From: Malania oleifera
Taxonomy: Eukaryota; Streptophyta; Magnoliopsida; Santalales; Ximeniaceae
Length of the DNA stretch: 64,000 nucleotides
Assembly: GCF_029873635.1 (NCBI RefSeq)
Contig: NC_080426.1
Location: 58,684,673 to 58,748,672, forward strand
Reading direction: 5' to 3'
The position numbers were made by a program, and so were the translations under genes. The number at the start of each line of letters is the position of its first letter. Within the stretch, counting starts at the first letter, position 1. Under the pieces are notes generated by a model, which ran no database searches, was not told the DNA's origin, and was given only the letters and a program-made list of their open reading frames with translations. Shown here piece by piece: positions 55,180 through 64,000 of the stretch.

Positions 55180-57030
55180 TATTAGCCTTAGAGGTTACCT
55201 AAACTTAATTGTCTTGTTTTGATGATAACAACCCATTAGTGGTTCTAAGTAGGATTATCTTTGCACAATAAGCCTTAGTAAGAACAAACACAAATGCAAA
55301 GATTAAGTAGATTCTTAATAGGTTATACATCATCAAAAAGGGGGAGAATGTTAGCCCTGTTAGCTACACTATCTTGGCTTATATGTTTTGATGATATTAA
55401 CCTAGTTGTTGTTTCTAGTATTTTCCATCCTTGTAGATCTGATCTAGTATATGTATATAGTGTCAGATACACAGAGGTACCAAATCAGAAGCAAAGATCG
55501 GACCTAGTAGACATCAAATAGAAAAGATCGGAAGGAAACTGACTTAGAAGCACCAAAGCACATCCCAGAGTTTTTATTGTGTATAAATTAATTGTAATAA
55601 GGGTTGTGTGAGTGAGTGCGTATTATAACTCTTGTGGTGTGTATCTTGATGATTTTCTGAGTAAGAGTTGAGCCATTGCATAAGCATACTAGGACACATG
55701 AGTTTATAGGATTGCACTAAAGACATAAATACAAACTCACCTTTCATGGCTTTCTAAGTTAAAATAAGAGTTTGTCAAATGAACCCTAAAACTCAAATAT
55801 GTTTTCAAAGGGACAAGTTTTTAACATCCTAGTTTTAAGAACATTTTTATACTTAGTTCCGATTGTATTAAAACAAGTTTAATGTCCTAAAGGTTCAAAG
55901 AAAGTCAAGTATTTTTACAAAAGGACATACTAAGCATATAAGATATCAAAATGGGTTTTCAAACGTGTTTTATTAATTAAAATATCTTATATTCAAAAGT
56001 AAACTCAGTTGTACAAGTTTTAACCTTCATTAGACTTAATATATTTCATATAATTTTGTCCAAGAATGTTTTGAGTCATTAAAATACTTTTTGACAAGGA
56101 AAAACAAAGTAATTGTCACTGCCATAGTACAGTCTTGAGTCCTGAATACCTTATGGTATTTTGGGCATAACTTTTTCTAGAAAATTCCAAATGGGACGAT
56201 CTTAGTGTCCTTGAAAAGCAGAGACAAAATTTCACAACTTTTATTTTGGTGACTTTTTCTGATTCAGGGACCTCATCGACGAAATTCAGATTTCGTCGAC
56301 GAATTCTGGGAAGAAGCGCCCCAACGGGTGGAAAACGGCTAGTTTGCCAAATAAAGTATTTTTTCTTCCCCCCAACGGCTAGTTTAAGACTCCTAAGGTT
56401 ATTAGGCTATAAATACAAGCTTTTAGACTTGTATTAATATGGTTTTGAGCATTGTTGATCATATTTGTGAAAAATATCATTTTATCCAAAACTTAAGCAC
56501 TTTGCCATTTGCATTTTAGTTATTCTTCACAAGTGCTCAATCCTCTCTTGCTCACTTATCTTGTAAGATTCATTCCTTGAGAGAATAGAGTGAGGATTTG
56601 GTTATGTTTCATATTGGCTCATTTAAGGAGCATTAAATTGTATTTCCAATCTCTTGCAAGGTTCTTTGTGAACCGAAGCGAAGGCTCTTGGTGAGCGCGG
56701 TAGGGGTTTGTTCCCAAGTGTAGGGATTTGTTCTTGAGTTGTAAGGCTTCTCCGCCGGAGAAGGAGTATCTTTAGTGGATTGTGGAATCCTTGGCTTGGT
56801 GCTAAGGTGTGGACGTAGGCTTGGTACCGAACCACGTAAAAATACCGGTGTTGTAATTTCTCTCCCTTACACTCTTTATTTAATATCTTGTGCATGATTT
56901 ATATTTATATTACAATATAATTTCTTCTATCTTGCTAAGAGTTTTTATTTTGTAGAAAAATATGTATTCCGCGAAAAGAGTCTATTCACCCCCCCTCTAG
57001 ACTATATACTCTGGGCTGGGACTCCCAACA
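55180..57030 (+). mobile_element. 5' LTR of the Gag-only element
   Basis: Begins TATTAGCC (the 3' LTR has TGTTAGCC, so one G-to-A change in the terminal dinucleotide) and ends GACTCCCAACA. It contains an internal copy of the polypurine tract and LTR start at about 55328-55356, two TCGACGAA palindromes at 56270-56305, a TATA box (TATAAATA, 56408-56415), and the 3' block TTCACCCCCCCTCTAGAC. Confidence 0.9.
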
Positions 57031-57032
57031 AG

Positions 57033-57045
57033 TGGTATCAGAGCC
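57033..57045 (+). other. Primer-binding site
   Basis: TGGTATCAGAGCC, complementary to initiator Met tRNA, two bases after the 5' LTR end. Confidence 0.9.
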
Positions 57046-57090
57046 AGACGCTTGCATTTAACGGTGTAAAATCTAGAGCGTAAAGATCAA

Positions 57091-58715
57091 ATGGAGTATT
57101 TAGAGAGTACCTCCTCCCAAGGACAGTCCGTGGCAAGACCGCCATTGTTCAACAGTTCAAACTACCCGGCTTGGAAAAACCGAATGACCATCTTCATCCA
57201 AGCACACAATCTCAAAATGTGGCGTGTCATCTCAAAGGGAAATTACGAATTCAAAAATACCGAGGGTGAATCAAAAAAACTAGAGGAGATGTTGGACACC
57301 GAAATAAGGTTAGTTGAGCTTAACTTTCAAACCAAAAATTTTCTTTATTGTGCTTTAAGTGATAATGAATACAATCGTGTTTGTGTTTGTGATACCGGTA
57401 AAGAAATATGGGAAAAACTTGAAGTCACATATGAAGGTACTTCACAAGTTAAGAAGTCCAAAATTTACATGTTAGTCAATGAATATGAAATGTTTAAAAT
57501 GGATGAGGGAGAATCTATCACATCCATGTTCACTCGGTTCACGCACATCATAAATGAATTAAAAGCACTCGGTAGAACTTATTCTATGGAAGATAATGTT
57601 CAAAAAGTTTTACGATCTTTACCCGAGTCATGGCATGCTAAACTGCCATTGAGGAGGCAAAGGATTTAACCAAAGTCACACATGATGAGCTTATTGGATC
57701 ACTTATGACTTATGAACTTAAGAAAAATACGACTTTAGATCCTCAAAAGCCTAGGAAGGATAAGTGTGTTGCTCTTAAATCATCTAGTCCAAAATTCAAA
57801 GAAATGTTAGAAAATGATGAGGATAGTAAGGATGATATAGAATCACTCATAAAAGACTTTAGAAAATTCCTTGAAGAAAAACAATACTTTAGGAAAGAAG
57901 AAATAAGCAAAAATGAGGAAAACGCGCATCCATGCTTAATGGCTAACGAACAAGAAGATGAAGTAAGTTTGGATGAGGAGGATTATGCACCTTCTTATGA
58001 TGAAGTAATAGAAAATTGTGCTAAATTATATGTTGAATTAGTTTTAGTAAAAAGAATGAACAAAAATATGGAGAAAAAACTTGCTTTGTCAAAACATAGG
58101 GAATCCTCATTAATAGAAGAAAATAATTCTTTTAAAAAGAAGAATGAGGAGATTGTTTTAAATTCTCAAAAGGAGCAAGTAAAGATAGAAAACTTGGAGG
58201 AAAAATTGTCAAAATGCAAAGGAAAAAAACCTTATCTTTGTACCTCCTTGAAAGATGAAAATGCTTCCCTTAGAAAAGAAAATGAGGAGCTTAATGAAAA
58301 AGCACAAAAAGACCAAGACCAAGTTGAAAATTTGAAAAATCAAATTGAAAATATTATGAAAGAAAAGACTCTCTTGAAAAAAATAAAGGAAGATCATAGC
58401 AAACCCATTAAAGGAAAAGAAAACTCCAAAGCATTTTTGGGAATTAAGAAAAATAATTTTTACAAAAATAATTTTAAACCATATGGTCATGCCTCAACAA
58501 GCAAAAATAATACAAATAAGTCAAGACCCTCACATGAAAATAAAATTTGTTTATATTGTGAAAAAAAGGGTCACATAAGATATTTTTGCCCTTATAGAGG
58601 AAATAGAGACAAACAAAAGAAGTTAGAATGGGTAGTGAAAAAAAAACTCATTGGCACCCAAGGAAGAATGGGTACCCAAAGGAAACACGTGACCTTTGAA
58701 TTCTTGTTTCCTTAG
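57091..58715 (+). pseudogene. Sirevirus-type Gag, split by a frameshift
   Basis: The first frame (57091-57669) starts MEYLESTSSQGQSVARPPLF with NSSNYPAWKNRMTIFIQ, then VCVCDTGKEIWEKLEVTYEG and MLVNEYEMFKMDEGESI, the copia Gag (UBN2/DUF4219-like) core. At about 57641, where AKVTAIEEAKDL is normal, four bases appear to be missing. The second frame (57642-58715) carries on with TKVTHDELIGSLMTYE, a long Lys/Glu-rich coiled coil (about 58040-58400) and a CCHC zinc knuckle CLYCEKKGHIRYFC (58548-58589), ending near VTFEFLFP. Apart from that single shift it is open. It would package RNA in the virus-like particle. No protease frame follows. Confidence 0.9.
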
Positions 58716-61048
58716 AACCTAGGATTAGGAATTAGTTTTAGGTAGACTTTACTTTACCTAGGTAAAAAGAATCTGATGACTAAGATGTGCTTAAAAAATA
58801 AAATCCCAATTAATGCATTCTAAATTGTTAAATTACTTTATTGGGAATTCTTGATGATCATGCCAATGTTGATGAATAAAAATACTAAAACCAATATGAT
58901 TTCTTGAATTATATTCATCTTGAAAATTGGTTTGTTTCCTTTTATTGGCTATTATTTATGGGATGAAATAGCATGCAAAACTTGTTAGTTAAAAATAAAT
59001 TTTATGGGTGATAAATGGAAAAACCTTGTTTTTCTCATGTGAATTGTTTTGATGATATATGCTTTAGTTTAGATATCTAAAACATAACATTCTTAAAAAT
59101 AGAATTTTAGTAAAAATAATCATAACAACAAGTGGTATTCTAAAATGAAACATTTATTTGTGATATCATATGTTTGAGGAATACCTTCCCATTAGTGGCA
59201 AATTAGGAGAACATGTCTCCTATTTTCTAAGAGCATTGTCAAATAAAGCCAAGTTAATTGGAAAGGTTTATTTTCTTCCTTCTACTTTTTCTCATGCCAT
59301 GATTCATGATTTACATCTTGTATTAAATTCATTAACAAATCATGGGTTATATTTGCATGTTATCTTATGAGATATCTTAAAAGAAATTTTTTTTACTCAT
59401 AAGATTCTTGTTAGGTTATAAGGGGTAGTAATGTTTTAAAAGCTTAACTAGTGTTTTGTGCTTAAAATTATAAATTTTAGTATACATTATTGTTATACTA
59501 AGAACCTTAGGAAAATCAAGCCAATATGAGAACTTTAGTCAAACATCCAATCTACTTCGCTTAATATATATATATCATTATGATTGGTTATTATATGATA
59601 GTATTGGTTATTGCATACTTAAGTAAACCCCCTAAATGGACAAAGGATCTTAACTAGTTAAATAATTTTTTAAATGCTATATACATATGTTTTTGTATGA
59701 ATATCTTAAAATATAGCATATTTTGTCCATCATACAAAATTGAGCTTTTGCGAATTAATTATAGACTTTCAACATATAGTCCTAAACTCATCTTGAAGCT
59801 TAAATGATTAATATATTCAAAAGATCATAAAATTTTTGTGCTTGGGTTGTATAATTGAAGGGAAGTAGCAAATTTAAAGTTCATCCAATAAATACTTCAG
59901 TGTATTGTGCTTATTTTGGATATATATATTTGGATGCTTCATGTGAACTGAACGCTTACTATCCATTACTTTCTAAATATTACATTATATAATAGTTTAT
60001 ATTGTTTGAATATACTGAACTGCATGCTTAATTTGAACATAATCTACTTAGTTGATGCAGATTTGTGCATTGCATGCTAATAGTTGACTAGGGTCTGGCA
60101 TGTTGAATTTATTGATCTATTTTAGACATATATGCTAGTTAGTCATCTGAAATTATGACTTGATAAGACTTATTTTTTAAATTCTAAATACTTTTAAAAG
60201 TCTTATGTAGTATTAGTATGGTGACCAAGTTGAACTTAGTGTTTTAACCTTAAGTGGTCACTTAGACTGGTTCATGTACATTGTCTTTAATGAATATTTA
60301 TAAATGATGCATGATAAAAAGATCATTTGCATGAAGATTCATTGGTAATTATAAGTCTTTGCATGTTAAATGATCATGGCTTGAAATCCATTGCATGTGG
60401 GTTGAACTTTATGAATTTTTTATAATGCATGCTGAATAATTGAATGCTCTAAAATATACACATGCTTTTTACCAAGTTGTTTGGACACATTTACCATGCT
60501 TAAATTATAAGCATGAATATTTTGTGCTTATTTTGAAAATGTCTATTCTTGAATGATCATTAAATGATTGATCTACAACAAATGGTTTAACTTCTGAATC
60601 ATCATTCATGAGTTTGGAAGGAAGCCAATCTAGGCTTTTCTAATATTATGGTTTAGCACCCAAAATTTTGGTATATGTGTTTAGCACACACTCACCTCAC
60701 CACCATGGAAACTAGTTCTAATAGGCTCTTAGAGTATTTTTAAGATAAATGACCTCTCTTTTTGATGATGATCAAAGGGGGAGAAGATATTTGAAGTTAT
60801 CCATGGGGATAAGATTTATGGTGTTATATATGTGAGCGAAAACATGATGTATGTGTGGGGGAAAATATGGAATGCATGTTAAAAGCTCAAATGAACATGA
60901 ATTATTTTTATGCCTCATATGCATATAGTAAGGGGGAGCAAATTATAAATATCATTTAACAATATGCATAAATTAAGGGGGAGCGCAAAAATTAAGGGGG
61001 AGCTTTAAAACATACTCCATAAAGAACACCAATGATTTGCCATCATCA
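58716..61048 (+). other. Non-coding interior of the Gag-only element
   Basis: 2.3 kb of AT-rich DNA occupying the place where pol would be. It has no open frame above 70 codons and no motif of protease, integrase, RT or RNase H. One short frame at 59170-59370 (MFEEYLPISGKLGEHVSYF) matches nothing I know. AAGGGGGAG tracts lie near 60776, 60930, 60975 and 60995. Confidence 0.75.
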
Positions 61049-61061
61049 AAAAGGGGGAGAA
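61049..61061 (+). other. Polypurine tract of the Gag-only element
   Basis: AAAAAGGGGGAGAA directly before the 3' LTR start TGTTAGCC; it primes plus-strand DNA synthesis. Confidence 0.9.
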
Positions 61062-62913
61062 TGTTAGCCTTAGAGGCTACGTAAACTTAATTGTCTTGTT
61101 TTGATGATAACAACCCATTAGTGGTTCTAAGTAGGATTATCTTTGCACAATAAGCCTTAGTAAGAACAAACACAAATGCAAAGATTAAGTAGATTCTTAA
61201 TAGGTTAGACATCATCAAAAAGGGGGAGAATATTAGCCTTGTCAGCTACACTATCTTGGCTTATATGTTTTGATGATATTAACCTAGTTGTTGTTTCTAG
61301 TATTTTATATCCTTGCAAATCTGATCTAGTATAGGTATATAGTGTCAGATACATAGAGGTACCAAATCAGAAGCAAAGATCGGACCTAGTAGACATCAAA
61401 TAGAAAAGATCGGAAGGAAACTGACTTAGAAGCACCAAAGCACATCCCAGAGTTTTTATTGTGTATAAATTAATTGTAATAAGGGTTGTGTGAGTGAGTG
61501 CGTATTATAACTCTTGTGGTGTGTGTCTTGCATGATTTTCTGAGTAAGAGTTGAGCCATTGTATAAGCATACTAGGACACATGAGTTTATAGGATTGCAC
61601 TAAAGACATAAACACAAACTCACCTTTCATGACTTTCTAAGTTAAAATAAGAGTTTGTCAAATGAATCCTAAAACTCAAATATGTTTTCAAAGGAACAAG
61701 TTTTTAACATCCTAGTTTTAAGAACATTTTTATACTTAGTCCCGACTGTATTAAAACAAGTTTAATGTCCTAAAGGTTCAAAGAAAGTCAAGTATTTTAA
61801 CAAAAGGACATACTAAGCATATAAGATATCAAAATGGGTTTTCAAACGTGTTTTATTAATTAAAATATCTTATATTCAAAAGTAAACTCATTTGTACAAG
61901 TTTTAACCTTCATTAGACTTAATATATTTCATATAATTTTGTACAAGAATGTTTTGAGTCATTAAAATGCTTTTTGATAAGGAAAAACAAAGTAATTGTC
62001 ACTGCCGTAGTGCAGTCTTGAGTCCTAAACACCTTATGGTATTTTGGGCATAACTTTCTATAAAAAATTCCAAATGGGACGATCTTGGTGTCCTTGAAAA
62101 GCAGAGAAAAAATTTCACAACTTTTATGTTGGTGACTTTTTCTGATTCAGGGACCTCATCGACGAAATTCAGATTTTGTCGACGAATTCTGGGAAGAAGC
62201 GCCCCAACGGGTGGAAAACGGCTAGTTTGCCAAATAAAGTATTTTTTCCTCCCCCCAACGGCTAGTTTACGGCTCCTAAGGTTCTTAGGCTATAAATACA
62301 AGCTTTTAGACTTGTATTAATATGGTTTTGAGCATTGTTGATCATATTTGTGAAAAATATCATTTTATCCAAAACTTAAGCACTTTGCCCTTTGCATATT
62401 AGTTATTCTTCACAAGTGCTCAATCCTCTCTTCCTCACTTATCTTGTAAGATTCATTCCTTGAGAGAATAGAGTGAGGATTTGGTTATGTTTCATATTGG
62501 CTCATTTAAGGAGCATTAAATTGTATTTCCAATCTCTTGCAAGGTTCTTTGTGAATCGAAGCGAAGGCTCTTGGTGAGCGCGGTAGGGGTTTGTTCCCAA
62601 GTATAGGGATTTGTTCTTGAGTTGTAAGGCTTCTCCGCCGGAGAAGGAGTATCTTTAGTGGATTGTGGAATCCTTGGTTTGGTGCTAAGGCGTGGACGTA
62701 GGTGTGGTACCGAATCACGTAAAAATACCAGTGTTGTAATTTCTCTCCCTTACACTCTTTATTTAATATCTTGTGCATGATTTGTATTTATATTGCGATA
62801 TAATTTCTTCTATCTTGCCAAGAGTTTTTATTTTGTAGAAAAATACGTATTTCGCGAAAAGAGTCTATTCACCCCCCCTCTAGACTATATACTCTAGGTT
62901 GGGACTCCCAACA
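61062..62913 (+). mobile_element. 3' LTR of the Gag-only element
   Basis: Starts TGTTAGCC and ends CTCCCAACA. It matches the 5' LTR along its length with about 3% differences and one-base indels. It also has the internal AAAAAGGGGGAGAATATTAGCC copy at about 61215-61238 and the TCGACGAA palindromes at 62155-62190. Confidence 0.9.
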
Positions 62914-62918
62914 GCACT

Positions 62919-64000
62919 TATAACATAAATATCTATAACTACAGTACCGTGCTCTGTAACTGTATGTTCTAACAGGGTTTGATACTATATAACATATCTC
63001 TATATACTATTATATGATTTACCATGATTCTGAAATAACCGTAATAACCATGATACTGAATAAACTGTAACTATAATTCATACGTCATAGTACTGAGAAC
63101 TGTATAATCATAACACTGAAAACTGCATAATCATAGTACTGAAATTCGTATAAGCATGGTACTGTGATTCGTATAATCATGGTTCTAGAATTCGTATAAT
63201 CATGGTACTGATATTCGTAAAATCATGATACTGAAATTCGTAAAACATATCTCCGTACTATATTCATATTCTCATGCCGCACCATACTTTAATACATAAT
63301 ATTCATAATTTAATAAACTGTATAATATTTTAAAATTACCTAGCATAGCATATTTCCCTTACCTAACTACTGAAAAGCCCCTATGGTATACTGTCCTAAC
63401 ACCCGCAGGGCCTCCTACATACCACCTTGAAAACAATGTTCGCTAGAACAAAATATTAGTATTTCTGTGTCAACATCATTTCCTATAATTGTCAGAAGGC
63501 CAAAAATGGACTAAAAGACCTTACCCTGAATTTGGGATGAAATCCAACTTCGTTTGACCAACGATCCGCTCCGGCAGACTTATAGAGAACTTTTCTAAGA
63601 GCGTCGTGGTGGCTTCGAATCGTCGATTCAGCGACTGGAGGGGCCGAAATGGAAGAGAGAAGGGAGAGAGACAGTAGGAGAGAGAAAGGAGAGAGAGAAG
63701 CGCTGCAATTGAATAAAAATCCGATTTTTCACTATTTATAGGGACAGATTCATCGACGAGACATGTCACCTCATCAACGAATCCTTCAGTAAATTCGTCA
63801 ACGAACCTTACCCTTCGTCGACGAAATTCAGAGTAGCCCAAATCCTTCTCTCGGTATTTTCTCGTCGATGAGACGGGACCTCGCCGAACCTCATCGACGA
63901 GGATCTGAAGACCTTCGTCGACGAATCCCTGTATTCATCGACGAAGTCTACTGCCTCCTTTTGTTACTAATTCAATTTCTCTCCCTCATTATTATTTAAA
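62919..64000 (-). mobile_element. Gypsy-type LTR, right part (LTR4), runs off the edge
   Basis: Continues LTR4. It has a minisatellite at 63088-63250. In minus sense it carries a GA/CT-rich leader (63650-63700), a TATA box (TATTTATA on plus, 63733-63740) and upstream many TCGTCGACGA-type palindromes (63750-63950). The stretch 63515-63620 is the antisense match of 44770-44880 in LTR3. The end of the LTR lies beyond the window. Confidence 0.7.
63088..63250. repeat. GTACTGAAATTCGTATAATCAT minisatellite in LTR4
   Basis: Six to seven imperfect units of about 24-27 bases around ACTGAAATTCGTATAATCA. Confidence 0.8.

Larger units (their letters stand above)
55180..62913 (+). mobile_element. Gag-only Sirevirus-like LTR retrotransposon (TR-GAG-like), complete
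   Basis: A 7.73-kb element with LTRs of 1851 and 1852 bases and a perfect 5-bp target duplication GCACT (55175-55179 and 62914-62918). Order: 5' LTR, initiator-Met primer site, gag, 2.3 kb of non-coding DNA with several polypurine tracts, 3' LTR. No protease, integrase, RT or RNase H can be recognised anywhere, so it must have moved with enzymes from a relative. Multiple polypurine tracts and a long coiled-coil Gag with zinc knuckle are Sirevirus traits. Hand comparison of the LTRs gives about 60 differences, roughly 3%, so it is much younger than its surroundings. Confidence 0.9.

Noticed and set aside
56623-56895. 90-residue ORFs in both LTRs of the Gag-only element (also 62506-62778)
   Set aside because: Present in both LTRs because the LTRs are duplicates; the sequence is the R/U5 leader read antisense and matches no protein family I know.

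Overview
This window is nuclear DNA of a flowering plant, most likely a eudicot (possibly woody; the species cannot be told from the sequence). The signs are GT-AG introns, a plant-only dynamin subfamily gene, plant LTR retrotransposons primed by initiator-Met tRNA, a Cassandra LTR carrying 5S rRNA-like sequence, and AT-rich intergenic DNA. There is one clear host protein gene and one tRNA gene. Almost everything else is nested, decayed transposable elements.

Host genes. Positions 17716-36324 (+) hold a complete 16-exon gene for a dynamin-related protein closest to DRP1C. I assembled it by hand; the frame stays open through all 15 GT-AG junctions and gives 609 residues, with all GTP-binding motifs and the C-terminal GED. 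Intron 8 is about 10 kb and contains LTR-retrotransposon remains, a large antisense LINE with a 639-bp internal tandem duplication, and a second LINE fragment. Two exon edges are tandemly duplicated inside introns: the 5' part of exon 2 (114-bp unit) and the 3' end of exon 15 (50-bp unit). A tRNA-Ala(CGC) gene lies at 38217-38289 (-).

Left arm (1-17.4 kb). A Ty3/gypsy element runs off the left edge (gag remnant, primer-binding site, 1.8-kb LTR). It is followed by copia-type LTRs, a gypsy RNase H remnant, an AT-rich segment with interlocked inverted repeats, a solo gypsy LTR (9280-11148), a further gypsy-type LTR, and a decayed antisense copia pol (13.2-16.9 kb) split by a solo Cassandra LTR (15012-15327).

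Right arm (38.4-64 kb). It contains a gypsy protease remnant, three partial copies of a copia-type LTR with GTCGAC-rich U3, a LINE 3' end, a gypsy-type LTR (to 46349), and SINE-like retroposons. From 49.6 kb to the right edge there is a four-level nest: an antisense copia element is split by a hAT transposon (50131-53444) and by a gypsy-type LTR (from 54359). That LTR is itself split by a complete 7.7-kb element with 1.85-kb LTRs and a perfect 5-bp target duplication (55180-62913). This last element encodes only Gag and has no recognisable pol, so it looks like a non-autonomous Sirevirus derivative (TR-GAG-like). Its LTRs contain a second internal copy of the polypurine tract plus LTR start.

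Themes. GTCGAC-core palindromes sit just upstream of the TATA box in LTRs of unrelated families. Minisatellites with different sequences occupy the same part of related LTRs. Many premature stops in the elements fit C-to-T or G-to-A changes at ancestral CAG, CAA or TGG codons.
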